Shown here: in pieces, positions 23,574-32,669 of the stretch
Position numbering within the stretch: position 1 is the stretch's first letter
Layout: every line of letters starts with the position of its first letter
NCBI GenBank assembly: GCA_013288545.1
Contig: JABDBR010000002.1
Span: 1-64,000, forward strand
Length of the DNA stretch: 64,000 nucleotides
Source of the DNA: Nitrososphaerota archaeon
GTDB lineage: Archaea; Thermoproteota; Nitrososphaeria; Nitrososphaerales; Nitrosopumilaceae
Reading direction: 5' to 3'
Program-made: the position numbers and the translations under genes
The notes under the pieces: generated by a model
What the model was told of the DNA's origin: nothing
Seen by the model: the letters and a program-made list of their open reading frames with translations, nothing else
The model's database searches: none

Positions 23574-24837
23574 ATTCTACATCACTTAACATAACATCTA
23601 TCCTTACCTGTTTTTCAGAACCATTTTCCATATTTCGAATTATAACGCAATTATCATCATATTCCTTGGGTGCAACTATTATGACGCGTTTGGAGTTAGA
23701 AGCAATTTCCATCTGTTTTTTCAGGGATTTTCCAGATAGATCCACATCAGTAGGTATGTATTTTAGACGAAGTTGAGAGGCAATACCAATTGCAATTTTT
23801 TGCATATCATCATTAACAAAAACTACTGATATTCTAGCATCTTTAATCTGTAGATCTACCTTTTGTTTTTCTAGCAATAGTACAATTCGTTCTACTCCCC
23901 CAGCAGCACCAGTAGCACCAAGATCATTTCTTTCAAAGGCTTTTGTCAGTGTATCATATCTTCCACCACCTACAAGTGCACCAACATCAGAGCCTCTTTC
24001 AAATACTTCAAAGACTATTCCAGAATAGTAATCAAGACCTCTAACTATGCCAAAATTTATTCTGACATTGTGCACACCTCGATTTTTTAAAGTATCAAAC
24101 AATTGTACAATTTTATCCCAATTCTTTATTTTACTAGTATCAATTTCTTTTTCTATTTCTTCAGGGAGTCCCTTGATCTCGGCAAATTTTAGAATTTGTT
24201 CTAATTCTGGTACAGAGTATCCTTTTTCTCGATATTCTGTAATTATGTCTTGTTTCTTCTTTTTTTGAATCTTATCAACAGCCCTTAGAATATCACTAAT
24301 TACATCTGATGAGTCAGATTTGAAAACATCTTTAACATATGTCTCAACAAGTTCTCTATCACATACATCAATTACAATATTTTCAAGTCCAAGTCTAGTG
24401 AAAAATTTAGATGTAAAATCAATTATTTCTGCATCAGACTCAATATTTGGCGTTCCATAGATTTCTATGTCCCACTGATGGAAGAATCGATATCTACCTT
24501 TTTGCGGTTCATCATAACGCCATACACCGCCAAACGTTGAAATCTTTGAAGGCAATCGCATTGATTTTTGAGATGTAGCAAAGCGTGTAAGACCTATTGT
24601 AAAATCAAAACGCAATGCCACTTCACGATCTCCTTTGTCAGTAAAATAATAGATCTCATTTTTTATTGATGGACCGCTTTTTGTTTCTATTACAGATAAT
24701 AACTCAATTGGAGATGGTTCCATGAATTGAAAACCAAATAAATTTGATGTTTCAATAAATTTTTGACGAACATATTCAATTGCAGAAGATTCCTTGGGTT
24801 CAATATCTCGCATACCGCGTGGTAAATCCAATTTCAA
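23557..24837 (-). CDS. hisS: Histidyl-tRNA synthetase
   Basis: HisS charges tRNA-His. The 426-residue protein shows class II motifs: LPRGMRDIEP at the start, motif 2 in FGGVWRYDEPQKGRYRFFHQ, histidine-binding GLDYYSGIVFEVF and motif 3 GGGRYDTLTKAF. The carboxyl anticodon-binding domain contains LRLKYIPTDVDLSGKSLKKQ. Length is normal. It is divergent from archease with a short AT-rich promoter region between them. Confidence 0.97.
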   Translation of the reverse strand: MKLDLPRGMRDIEPKESSAIEYVRQKFIETSNLFGFQFMEPSPIELLSVIETKSGPSIKNEIYYFTDKGDREVALRFDFTIGLTRFATSQKSMRLPSKISTFGGVWRYDEPQKGRYRFFHQWDIEIYGTPNIESDAEIIDFTSKFFTRLGLENIVIDVCDRELVETYVKDVFKSDSSDVISDILRAVDKIQKKKKQDIITEYREKGYSVPELEQILKFAEIKGLPEEIEKEIDTSKIKNWDKIVQLFDTLKNRGVHNVRINFGIVRGLDYYSGIVFEVFERGSDVGALVGGGRYDTLTKAFERNDLGATGAAGGVERIVLLLEKQKVDLQIKDARISVVFVNDDMQKIAIGIASQLRLKYIPTDVDLSGKSLKKQMEIASNSKRVIIVAPKEYDDNCVIIRNMENGSEKQVRIDVMLSDVESSLQL

Positions 24838-24922
24838 AACTCATTCTTTTTCCAATGCATTTAGACTTTCTGATTATCAAATCATGGTTAGAATAAATAG
24901 TGTACTTTGGACCTAGCAATCC

Positions 24923-25339
24923 ATGGCTTACCGAGATCTAGATCATATGACAGATGCATTCATCGAAGTAACTGGAGGTACGATAGATGAAGCTTTTGAG
25001 AATGCAGGCATATCAGTAGTAGACACAATTGTTGATATCAAGTCAGTTGAAAATAAAGAAGATAGAAAAATAGAAATTCATGCAGGCGACTTGAAGAACT
25101 TACTATATAGCTGGCTTGAGGAAATGATCATTCTTACAATAACAGATGGATTTGTAGGAAAAACATTCAATGTCAAAATAGCAAAGAATGGTACATACCA
25201 TCTCTTGGCACAAGTCAGCGGAGAAGAAATTAATTTTGAAAAACATCACTTCAAAATGGAAATCAAATCACCGACGTATCATCTCATGGAGATCAAAGAT
25301 GAAAAGCCAGTTTTGATGCGGTTTCTTCTTGATCTTTAG
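24923..25339 (+). CDS. Archease, cofactor of RNA ligase RtcB
   Basis: Archease helps the RNA ligase RtcB become guanylated during tRNA splicing. The 138-residue protein has the family's marks: DHMTDAFIEVTGGTIDEAFENA near the start, the loop with conserved acidic residues EIHAGDLKNLLYSWLEEMI, and the end NFEKHHFKMEIKSPTYH. The Asp near the amino end and the acidic pair DLKNLLYSWLEE are typical metal-binding positions. It is followed 40 bases later by a thioredoxin gene. Confidence 0.94.
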   Translation: MAYRDLDHMTDAFIEVTGGTIDEAFENAGISVVDTIVDIKSVENKEDRKIEIHAGDLKNLLYSWLEEMIILTITDGFVGKTFNVKIAKNGTYHLLAQVSGEEINFEKHHFKMEIKSPTYHLMEIKDEKPVLMRFLLDL

Positions 25340-25379
25340 GCTAAATTATTAAATAGCTTTTATCTACAACTAATCAAGT

Positions 25380-25760
25380 TTGGTAGACGAAGAATTAGAA
25401 AAAATTATGAAAAAGAAGATGGAAGAAATGAAATCATACAAGGAACCAGAAATTCTTGAACTTGTTGATTCTAATTTTGATAAAGCCATAGTAGGTGATA
25501 CTCCAGTGATTGTAGATTTTTGGGCTACATGGTGTGGTCCATGTCAGTTTATGTCTCCAATTTTTGAGAAAATGGCGAAAAAATACAAGACCATTAGATT
25601 TGCACGGGTAAATGTAGATAATGCGCCAGGCATATCTCAGAGATACGGGGTTTATTCAATTCCGACATTTATTGTATTTAACAACGGAGAACCTGTTGAC
25701 AAGGCAATGGGAGCAGTAGGAGAACCTGGATTAAACATGCTTGCACAAAAATATGCCTAG
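25380..25760 (+). CDS. trxA: Thioredoxin
   Basis: The 126-residue protein has the active site WATWCGPC, the strand PVIVDFWATW, FARVNVDN and the cis-proline loop YSIPTFIVF, so it is a cytosolic disulfide reductase. A 30-residue charged helix precedes the core (ELEKIMKKKMEEMKSYKEP), as in several archaeal thioredoxins. TTG at 25380 is the start. It overlaps the last bases of the convergent aIF5B gene. Confidence 0.96.
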   Translation: MVDEELEKIMKKKMEEMKSYKEPEILELVDSNFDKAIVGDTPVIVDFWATWCGPCQFMSPIFEKMAKKYKTIRFARVNVDNAPGISQRYGVYSIPTFIVFNNGEPVDKAMGAVGEPGLNMLAQKYA

Positions 25761-27541
25761 TAAGCGTAAAGTGGATTAACTTTTCTCTGAATTTCTATTA
25801 TTTCGCGGAGGACTTGAAATTCTTCAGGGCTTAGTTTATGGGAAAATGTTTTGAGTAACAATTTTGCTTCTGGAGAAGGTGGAAAAGAATAGAGAATATC
25901 TTCTTCAGATATTTGTCTGCCTATTGTTACATTTTGAATTGAGACAGCTACCTCCTTACCTTTTTTTGCAACATTAACACTCTTACCGTTCTCCTGGATT
26001 TGATGAACTACTCCAATTTTTCTGCCATCAGAATTCATGACAGATACTTTTTGCTGTAACACACCTGCATTCACTAGTACTCCAAAAACTGCGGGGTTGT
26101 TCTGCCTAAACACGAACCCTTTGAGAAATGTGAATTTGCATATGGGTGTAAGCTCTTGAAAAATTGCATTCTCTTCATTTGCAGTATCATCTTGAACCCA
26201 ATTGACATAGTTATCAATCAAGCTGTAAATTACTTGATCATGGAAGATTTTGATGTGACTGGCTTCTGCTTCATCTTGAGCATCTTGCAGAATCTTTACG
26301 TTAAATGCTATTATCACGCCCAAATGTCTATCACGTTCTTTTATTGCTAGTGCTTCCATAACGTCTCGTCGTGTTACTGGTCCGATATCTGCGGTTGATA
26401 CAGATATGTTTTGTTTTTTCAACATGTCAGTTAAAGCTTCTAATGAACCAATTGTATCACATTTTAGAATTACTCCTTTTGTATCAGTCTTGATAAATAC
26501 TGATTTCATTTCAGACTCGATCAACTTCTTGAATTCATCAATCTTTGATTCATCAGTAGTTACATAAACAGGACTTCCAGGAAGTGCACCCTCTAGATCT
26601 GGTGATGCAATCTTGATACCTGCTGCTGCGATTACCTCGTTTACAGGTCTGAATTTATCCCTAGGATCACGCATCTCATCAAGAGGTTTTGGCAGAAGTA
26701 TTGCTTTGGGTTTTGTAACTATTACAGAATCTCTCTTGGCAACTAGAATAAAGTCACTTTTTTTCAAAGTGCCATCAATTAAGATAATGTTTGCAGTCAT
26801 CCCAAGTCCAATCTCTTCTTTGACCTCAAGAACTATACCTCGTGTCTGTTTTTCAGTCTGGTCTAATTTTTTTTGCATATATTGCTGTGTTAGTCCAACC
26901 AAAACTGCTAATAATTCAGGCATGCCTTCTCCACTTCTTGCACTGACTGGAACTATTGCTACTTCTTTTAAGAAATCCTTTACTCTGTAAAATGCCTCTG
27001 AATTGTATCCTAGAACCGACAATGTTCCCACTACATTATACAGTAATTCATCAAGAGCGGTTTGCACAAATGGGTCTTGTTCTTTGACAGACTGTGAAAT
27101 GGATTTTGTCGTAGGATTTTTTTTCCAACCAGAAATCATATCCACTTTATTCAATGCAATTACAAACGGAACTTTTCTGCTCTGCAGAATTTTTAGACTT
27201 TCATTAGTTTGGGGTTGGAATCCTCGGTTTACATCTACAACTAAAATAGCAATATCTGCAGCAGAGCCACCCCTTGCTCTAAGATTTGTAAATATTTCAT
27301 GCCCCGGAGTATCAATAACAAGTAAACCAGGAATTTCTTGATTTTCTCCACCCATTTTTGCAAAAAGAGGTCCACAGACTTTCTTTAATGTGTCAGTAGG
27401 AAGAAAACTTGCACCTATGTGTTGAGTAATTCCACCAGCCTCTCTTGCTTGTACACCTGTACCTCTTATCTTGTCTAACAGTGATGTTTTACCAGAGTCT
27501 ACATGACCCAGAACTGCGACTATGGGCTGTCGTATGTGCAA
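25757..27541 (-). CDS. infB: Translation initiation factor aIF5B (IF-2-like)
   Basis: This 594-residue GTPase joins the ribosomal subunits at the end of initiation. Motifs are G1 GHVDSGKTS, G2 region AGGITQHIGA, G3 DTPGHE, G4 NKVD and G5 SARSGEG. Domains II to IV follow, including KSDFILVAKRD and the carboxyl helix region. It is the last gene of the L7Ae-S28e-L24e-Ndk cluster, six bases after Ndk, an arrangement common in archaea. Confidence 0.96.
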   Translation of the reverse strand: MHIRQPIVAVLGHVDSGKTSLLDKIRGTGVQAREAGGITQHIGASFLPTDTLKKVCGPLFAKMGGENQEIPGLLVIDTPGHEIFTNLRARGGSAADIAILVVDVNRGFQPQTNESLKILQSRKVPFVIALNKVDMISGWKKNPTTKSISQSVKEQDPFVQTALDELLYNVVGTLSVLGYNSEAFYRVKDFLKEVAIVPVSARSGEGMPELLAVLVGLTQQYMQKKLDQTEKQTRGIVLEVKEEIGLGMTANIILIDGTLKKSDFILVAKRDSVIVTKPKAILLPKPLDEMRDPRDKFRPVNEVIAAAGIKIASPDLEGALPGSPVYVTTDESKIDEFKKLIESEMKSVFIKTDTKGVILKCDTIGSLEALTDMLKKQNISVSTADIGPVTRRDVMEALAIKERDRHLGVIIAFNVKILQDAQDEAEASHIKIFHDQVIYSLIDNYVNWVQDDTANEENAIFQELTPICKFTFLKGFVFRQNNPAVFGVLVNAGVLQQKVSVMNSDGRKIGVVHQIQENGKSVNVAKKGKEVAVSIQNVTIGRQISEEDILYSFPPSPEAKLLLKTFSHKLSPEEFQVLREIIEIQRKVNPLYAY

Positions 27542-27547
27542 CTACTT

Positions 27548-27949
27548 TCACTTGAATACCACAGCTATTTCTTTTTCAAAACTTTCCTTAGAATCAGAAG
27601 CATGAATGATGTTATCAGATATGCCTAGTCCAAAGTCTCCCCTTATTGTTCCGGGAGCAGCATCAAATGACTTGGTTGAACCTATCATCAATCTAGTTGT
27701 TGCAATTGCATTATTTCCTTCTACAATAGCTGCAACTACATTTCCCGATGTGATAAAAGAAACTAATTCTCCAAAAAACGGTTTTGTGTTATGTGCAGAA
27801 TAGAATTCTTCTGCCATTTGTTTTGTAAAGGTAAACATTTTCAATTTCAAAATGTTAAACCCCCTGTGTTCAAATCTAGAGATAATATCGCCTACTAATT
27901 TTCTTCCTACACCGTCAGGTTTTACAATGAATAGTGTCTGCTCAGTCAT
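27548..27949 (-). CDS. ndk: Nucleoside diphosphate kinase
   Basis: Ndk moves the terminal phosphate from ATP to other nucleoside diphosphates. The 133-residue protein begins [14 protein letters not shown] and has the [10 protein letters not shown] helix and [19 protein letters not shown]. The phosphohistidine is in NIIHASDS. The size is normal for the family. It sits between L24e and aIF5B with gaps of one and six bases, implying one transcript. Confidence 0.97.
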   Translation of the reverse strand: MTEQTLFIVKPDGVGRKLVGDIISRFEHRGFNILKLKMFTFTKQMAEEFYSAHNTKPFFGELVSFITSGNVVAAIVEGNNAIATTRLMIGSTKSFDAAPGTIRGDFGLGISDNIIHASDSKESFEKEIAVVFK

Positions 27950-27950
27950 T

Positions 27951-28154
27951 TTACTTTTTGACCTTTATTCCGCCCTTGACATATTTATTAGTCCACTTGA
28001 GTCTTCTTGGATCACGTTTTAGGACTAGCATGTTCTTTTTGCATTTTGAAGAACAAAACCAAAACACCGAACCATCATTTTTTACAAGCATGGTACCTGA
28101 ACCTTTTGCTACAGGTCTATTACAAAAACTACAAGGCTTGACTAGAACACTCAA
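27951..28154 (-). CDS. rpl24e: Ribosomal protein eL24
   Basis: The 67-residue protein shows the L24e zinc finger: [17 protein letters not shown] followed by [20 protein letters not shown]. The start VLVKPCSFC fits family members. It is part of the archaeal L7Ae-S28e-L24e cluster, six bases after S28e and one base before Ndk. Confidence 0.96.
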   Translation of the reverse strand: MSVLVKPCSFCNRPVAKGSGTMLVKNDGSVFWFCSSKCKKNMLVLKRDPRRLKWTNKYVKGGIKVKK

Positions 28155-28160
28155 TTTTTA

Positions 28161-28367
28161 TCACTTTATTTTTCTCGCTTCACGTTCGGTCTCTCGTAAT
28201 ATGAGAATGTCTGACATTCTAACAGAACCTTTTACATTTCTTGTTAGAATTCTTCCCCTATCTTTACCATCCAATATCTTTACTCTAACTTGTATAACTT
28301 CACCAGCAATTCCAGTCCTTCCCACTATTTGTATAACTTCGGCAGAGGTAGGAACTTCAGTACTCAT
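28161..28367 (-). CDS. rps28e: Ribosomal protein eS28
   Basis: The 68-residue protein is S28e of the small subunit: [20 protein letters not shown], then [19 protein letters not shown] and a REAR end. It overlaps L7Ae by four bases (ATGA), implying translational coupling. Length is normal. Confidence 0.96.
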   Translation of the reverse strand: MSTEVPTSAEVIQIVGRTGIAGEVIQVRVKILDGKDRGRILTRNVKGSVRMSDILILRETEREARKIK

Positions 28368-28759
28368 TTGCTAACTTGACCGCCTTTTATCTGCGACAAG
28401 GATGCCACAATTTGGTCTACTATATGTTGAGCATCGCCAGAATCTAATATCGCAGCAGCAGCAGAGGTAACATCAATTCCCAAAGACTTTCCTAATTCTT
28501 GTCTACTTGGAACAAAGCCATATGGGATTCCATGCTCCTCACACAGTATAGGAAGGTGAGCAACTACCTCTGGTGGTTCTACATCTTCTGCAATAATCAC
28601 CAGTTTACTTATTCCCCTTTCAATTGCTTTTGTAACTTCGTTGGTACCTTTCTTTACTTTGCCACTTTGATGTGCGACTCTTACAGCCTCATAGATTGGG
28701 CTAACCAAGTCAGTGGGCACCTGAAACTTTACGTAATAAGCCTTAGCCAGATGTATCAC
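28364..28759 (-). CDS. rpl7ae: Ribosomal protein eL8 (L7Ae)
   Basis: L7Ae binds kink-turns in rRNA and in box C/D and H/ACA guide RNAs and RNase P. The 131-residue protein has [32 protein letters not shown] and [19 protein letters not shown], the RNA-contact segments. The first residues ([15 protein letters not shown]) may include a few extra codons before the family's usual start. It is the first gene of its cluster. Confidence 0.96.
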   Translation of the reverse strand: MIHLAKAYYVKFQVPTDLVSPIYEAVRVAHQSGKVKKGTNEVTKAIERGISKLVIIAEDVEPPEVVAHLPILCEEHGIPYGFVPSRQELGKSLGIDVTSAAAAILDSGDAQHIVDQIVASLSQIKGGQVSK

Positions 28760-28810
28760 CCATTGGGATCATTTCCATTCTTTCTGTCGTTTCAATTGGT
28801 TTTAAAAGTG

Positions 28811-30157
28811 TTATCTGTCAAGTGCAGTCTTTACCTTTTTCAGGTATTTTGCAAAAATATCATCCAATTTAGATTGGGAGGAGGATTCGGCATAGATTCT
28901 AGCTATTGGCTCAGTACCACTCAATCTTACCATAATCCAGCTTGAATCATCTAATGATAATTTGATTCCATCAGTAAGATCTTTTTTGTAAGGTTCCACT
29001 TTTAGAATTTTCATTATTTTTTTAAAATCATCTTTTGAGCATTCTATTTTTCCTTTCGTAGTAAAAGATGGAGGTAACAAATTCATTTCTTTGGATAAAG
29101 AATTTTTGCTGTTTGCTAAAAGATCAAGTAATATGGCCATGGTCATAGAACCATCTCTAACTTGATTATGTTTACCATACATGAATCCACCATTTTCTTC
29201 AAAACCAATAATTGCATTTTCTTTTACCATTTTACGAGAAACTTCAACACTACCTACCCTAGTTCGTAGAACTTTAGATTCAGAATTTGCAGCTATTTTT
29301 TCTATTACAGATGTAGAATTAACTGATGTAACTATCTTTGACTTTGAATATTTCTTTAGAATGTACTTTGATAAGAGTAATGCAGATCTATCACCTGTAA
29401 GAATTTTTCCAAATTCATCACAAAAAATACTTCTATCGCCATCTCCATCAAATGCTATTCCAAAATCAGATCTTGATTTGATGACCATGTTTGAAAGTTT
29501 GTCTAAATTTTGAGGGGTTGGTTCTGATCCCCGTCCTGGAAAAGTGCCATCTATTTTTTCATTTATTAGGATTGTCTCACATCCAAGATCTTTACATAAC
29601 CTAGGGGCAGTTACTGCCTGAGCGCCGTTACCAAGATCTAACACGATCCTGAGATTTCGTGATTTGATTTTGCGTGTGTTAACTCGGTCCTTGACTCCAG
29701 AAATGTACGTGTCAATAGATGTGGATTCTTTTGTAATTGAACCAAATTTATTTGAAATTTTCCATTTTTTCTTGAAGTAAAATTCCTCCACCAGGAGTTC
29801 GTCTTCTCTTGATATTTCAATTCCATCTCTTGCAATGACCTTCATTCCATTATATTGTGGAGGATTGTGTGATGCAGTTATCATAATTCCTCCAGTATAA
29901 CCAAGTTGTCGTGTGGCAAACTGCAAACAAGGCGTAGGAACTATTCCACATACTACAGAATCTAAACCTGCTGAGCTCAGCGCAGCTGTTACTATTTTTG
30001 ATATAATTATACTTGATTCTCTTCCATCATAACCTACTAAGATGGGTCCTTTTTTGAAAAAACTTGCAATTGATAGAGTAATTTTTGAGATAAAGTCAAG
30101 GGTAAGATCCTCTCCAAATACCCCTCGAACCCCATTAGTCCCAAATAACTTTGCCAT
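28811..30157 (-). CDS. Phosphoglucosamine mutase / phosphomannomutase
   Basis: This alpha-D-phosphohexomutase interconverts 1- and 6-phosphosugars for cell-surface or nucleotide-sugar synthesis. Taking ATG 30157 (MAKLFGTNGVRG) it has 448 residues. The phosphoserine loop is TASHNPPQYNG, the metal site is DGDGDR, the sugar loop is GFEENGGFMYG and the phosphate loop is RLSGTEPIARIY. The GTNGVRG start favours the GlmM-like archaeal group; whether it prefers glucosamine or mannose phosphates cannot be settled here. The gene is divergent from a tRNA-Leu. Confidence 0.93.
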   Translation of the reverse strand: MAKLFGTNGVRGVFGEDLTLDFISKITLSIASFFKKGPILVGYDGRESSIIISKIVTAALSSAGLDSVVCGIVPTPCLQFATRQLGYTGGIMITASHNPPQYNGMKVIARDGIEISREDELLVEEFYFKKKWKISNKFGSITKESTSIDTYISGVKDRVNTRKIKSRNLRIVLDLGNGAQAVTAPRLCKDLGCETILINEKIDGTFPGRGSEPTPQNLDKLSNMVIKSRSDFGIAFDGDGDRSIFCDEFGKILTGDRSALLLSKYILKKYSKSKIVTSVNSTSVIEKIAANSESKVLRTRVGSVEVSRKMVKENAIIGFEENGGFMYGKHNQVRDGSMTMAILLDLLANSKNSLSKEMNLLPPSFTTKGKIECSKDDFKKIMKILKVEPYKKDLTDGIKLSLDDSSWIMVRLSGTEPIARIYAESSSQSKLDDIFAKYLKKVKTALDR

Positions 30158-30204
30158 ACCGACCATCAACAATAGATAAATTTGTCTTAAAAGTCATGGT
30201 GCAT

Positions 30205-30289
30205 GCGGGAGTTGCCAAGCCTGGTCAAAGGCGCAGGGCTTAGGACCCTGTCTTTTAGGAGTTCGTGGGTTCAAATCCCACCTCCCGCA
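30205..30289 (+). tRNA. tRNA-Leu (UAG)
   Basis: An 85-base class II tRNA. GCGGGAG pairs with CTCCCGC, the discriminator is A, and the anticodon stem is CAGGG/CCCTG with loop CTTAGGA (UAG). The variable arm is TCTTTTAGGAG and the T-loop is TTCAAAT. CCA is not encoded, and no intron is seen. Confidence 0.95.
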
Positions 30290-30290
30290 C

Positions 30291-30479
30291 CTATTGAACT
30301 ATACAAAGCTGCATTTCTTTGTGATTACGAAAATGAACACTACAAAAATTATTTGAACATTCATAGCAATGCCAATCACCTATAGTAGAACACACTTTGC
30401 AAATTTTTACAGGGTTGTTATGATCATAACTATTTCCCCTATTATGTGACCTGTGAGAACTTTTTTGTTTATCCATCAT
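30291..30479 (-). CDS. Small zinc-finger protein, 62 residues
   Basis: The 62-residue product carries CKVCSTIGDWHCYECSNNFC followed by SVHFRNH, giving two CxxC-type pairs and His residues in the spacing of a small binuclear or B-box-like zinc finger. The amino end is Ser/His/Asn-rich. I know of no function; small zinc fingers of this kind occur in thaumarchaea. The stop touches the 3' end of the tRNA-Leu gene on the other strand. The cysteine pattern supports that this is a real gene. Confidence 0.6.
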   Translation of the reverse strand: MMDKQKSSHRSHNRGNSYDHNNPVKICKVCSTIGDWHCYECSNNFCSVHFRNHKEMQLCIVQ

Positions 30480-30635
30480 TCTTCCTCATTTAAGTTAAAA
30501 TTTGAAAAACTTCTATCTCTCATTCAACAACACATTACAGAATTACAATATCTAGTTGGACTAGCATTCTTACAATACGTCATATTCCAAAAGGCTATTT
30601 AAGTATTAATAAGTGGAGTATGTCTAACAATTAGA

Positions 30636-31493
30636 ATGGATAAGACAATTGTAGAACTGGTTGTGGTTGGAAATGACCATGAAGGTGTAGTAGCAGGCTT
30701 TACTAATTTCATTTTTCAAAATAACGGAAACATAGAGAAGATTAATCAAAATGTTGTAAAGGGACTTTTTGGAATGTACTTGGAAGCATCTTTTGTAAAG
30801 AAACTTGACGTAAACAAATTCAGTAAAGAGGCAGAGAATTTGGCAAAAAATCTCAAGATGGAAGTCAATATCCACTATGAAGTATCAAAAAGAAAGAAAG
30901 TGGCAATACTTGTAACAAAAGAACCCCATTGTCTAGAAGCTATACTTGATGCAAGAACAAAGGGTAAGCTCAAAGGAGAGATCGTAGTATTGATAGGCAC
31001 AGAAAACACCTTATCATCTTTGGCAAAAAAGGCAAATATTCCATTTATCCTAGTAGATGAAAAAGATCAGTCGAAAGCAGAAGAAAAAATAATTTCTGTC
31101 ATAAAAAAATTTAATGTTGATCTAATAGTACTTGCAAGATACATGCGTATACTTTCTCCCAATTTTGTATGGAGATATCCTAATAGAGTTATCAACATAC
31201 ATCCATCACTATTACCTGCATTTCCTGGTGCCTTTGCTTATGTTCAAGCATATGAACGAGGCGCAAAAATTGTAGGTTGTACCGCACATTATGTAACTGA
31301 GGATTTAGATCAAGGTCCCATAATTTTCCAAGATGCATTTACAATAGATGAGAATGAAACTTTAGAGTCTTTGAAAAAGAAAGGACAGAGATTAGAAGCT
31401 AGTACATTACTAGAAGCTGTAAAAATGCATCTTGATGGAAGATTAGAGGTATATTGGGGCAAGGTACATGTTAAACCCAAGAGATCTAGATGA
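30636..31493 (+). CDS. purU: ACT-formyltransferase (PurU / PurN-like)
   Basis: The 285-residue protein has an ACT domain (1-80, VELVVVGNDHEGVVAGFTNF) followed by a formyl-transferase domain: VAILVTKEPHCLEAILD, then LARYMRILSP, the catalytic segment NIHPSLLPAFPGA (Asn, His) and VTEDLDQGPII (Asp). This is the layout of formyltetrahydrofolate deformylase PurU, which frees formate from 10-formyl-THF. A PurN-like glycinamide ribonucleotide formyltransferase role is an alternative because the domains are related. It overlaps the next gene by four bases, so the two are coupled. Confidence 0.88.
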   Translation: MDKTIVELVVVGNDHEGVVAGFTNFIFQNNGNIEKINQNVVKGLFGMYLEASFVKKLDVNKFSKEAENLAKNLKMEVNIHYEVSKRKKVAILVTKEPHCLEAILDARTKGKLKGEIVVLIGTENTLSSLAKKANIPFILVDEKDQSKAEEKIISVIKKFNVDLIVLARYMRILSPNFVWRYPNRVINIHPSLLPAFPGAFAYVQAYERGAKIVGCTAHYVTEDLDQGPIIFQDAFTIDENETLESLKKKGQRLEASTLLEAVKMHLDGRLEVYWGKVHVKPKRSR

Positions 31494-32203
31494 TAGTAAG
31501 AGACCTTGTAAATACAGATATTCTCAAACTAACAAAGAGAAGATCAGTCGCATTAATTCCAGTCGGATCAATTGAACAGCACGGTCCCCATCTTCCTGTA
31601 TCCACTGATTCGGACATAGTTTCATACATAGCAAGACAAGTCTCAGAAAAAAATGGATTTTTGTTATTACCTACGCTTCAATATGGTGTTTCTTTTGAGC
31701 ATCATCCATTTTTTAACTTGAGTGTATCAAGCCCTACTTTAGAAAAGATTCTAGTTGAGTTATGTGTTTCATTATCAAAAAACCATGTTGACAGGGTCAT
31801 TATACTCAATGGACACCATGGAAATCTAGACGCGTTAAAAAAACTATCAGGTAGAGTTTCCAAGAAAATAGGCGTCAGACAACATATCATTGTTTATTCA
31901 TACTGGCATTTTATGAAGAGAGTGTTTGATCATGCGGGATTTGTTGAAACATCAATCATGTTAGCAATATCTGATAAAGTGTTGATGAATAAGGCTGAAA
32001 AAGGACTGATTCCTGACAGTTTGTCAAAGAGTAAATTGAATCGATTAAGCAAGAAGGCAAACAAGTCGTTTATTTCAGTAACAAAAAATGGTGTCTGGGG
32101 AGATCCAACTAGAGCTACACGAAAGGACGGAAAGGCGATTTTGAATGAAATAATCTCAAATTTGGTAAAAGAGAGTCAAACTTGCCTTACTGGAATAGGT
32201 TGA
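31490..32203 (+). CDS. Creatininase-family amidohydrolase (ArfB-like)
   Basis: The 237-residue protein is of the creatininase family: VALIPVGSIEQHGPHLPVST with the metal-binding Glu and His, YGVSFEHHPF, then ILNGHHGN. In archaea one branch (ArfB) removes the formyl group in the FAPy step of riboflavin and F420 synthesis; thaumarchaea make F420, so this is the best guess. It is translationally coupled to the PurU-like gene, and both act on formyl groups. The exact substrate is an inference. Confidence 0.85.
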   Translation: MIVRDLVNTDILKLTKRRSVALIPVGSIEQHGPHLPVSTDSDIVSYIARQVSEKNGFLLLPTLQYGVSFEHHPFFNLSVSSPTLEKILVELCVSLSKNHVDRVIILNGHHGNLDALKKLSGRVSKKIGVRQHIIVYSYWHFMKRVFDHAGFVETSIMLAISDKVLMNKAEKGLIPDSLSKSKLNRLSKKANKSFISVTKNGVWGDPTRATRKDGKAILNEIISNLVKESQTCLTGIG

Positions 32204-32263
32204 AAGTTTCACCAATGAAATTTTAATATATACCCTCCATAGAGTGTGTAATAAGTGAAATAA

Positions 32264-32494
32264 ATGTCAGTAGATATGGCAGTAAAAGTACTTGATGAAA
32301 GCCTAAACAAGGTTGTGCTTATCAAGCTGAAAGGCGGCAAAGTGATAAGAGGCAACCTTCATGGTTTTGACCAACACATGAACCTGCTACTTGAATCTTC
32401 AGAAGAGATTCCTTCTGAAGGAGAGACAAAAAGCCTTGGAACCATAGTTGTCAGAGGAGACAACGTAGTTATCATATCTCCTCCACCAAAGTGA
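32264..32494 (+). CDS. Sm-like (LSm) RNA-binding protein
   Basis: The 76-residue protein has the Sm1 motif ([21 protein letters not shown] with [10 protein letters not shown]) and the Sm2 motif ([13 protein letters not shown]). Archaeal Sm proteins form heptameric rings on U-rich RNA. Gene order LSm-L37e is common in archaea. Preceding TATA-like sequence (TTTTAATATATAC) suggests its own promoter. Confidence 0.95.
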   Translation: MSVDMAVKVLDESLNKVVLIKLKGGKVIRGNLHGFDQHMNLLLESSEEIPSEGETKSLGTIVVRGDNVVIISPPPK

Positions 32495-32501
32495 GTGTAT
32501 T

Positions 32502-32669
32502 ATGACTAAGGGTACCACCTCAATGGGAGGCTATACAAGGAAACACGTACATATCAGATGTAGAAGATGTGGAAAAAATGCTTACCATGTACGACACAAA
32601 CGATGTGCTAGCTGTGGTTTTCCTGAGGCTAAAATAAGAAAGTACACCTGGATCAAATGGTATACCTAA
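32502..32669 (+). CDS. rpl37e: Ribosomal protein eL37
   Basis: This 55-residue protein is easy to miss because of its size. It starts [20 protein letters not shown] and has the L37e zinc ribbon ([16 protein letters not shown], then [15 protein letters not shown]). It follows LSm by 7 bases, and its stop touches the next start codon. Four cysteines in CxxC pairs bind zinc. Confidence 0.95.
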   Translation: MTKGTTSMGGYTRKHVHIRCRRCGKNAYHVRHKRCASCGFPEAKIRKYTWIKWYT

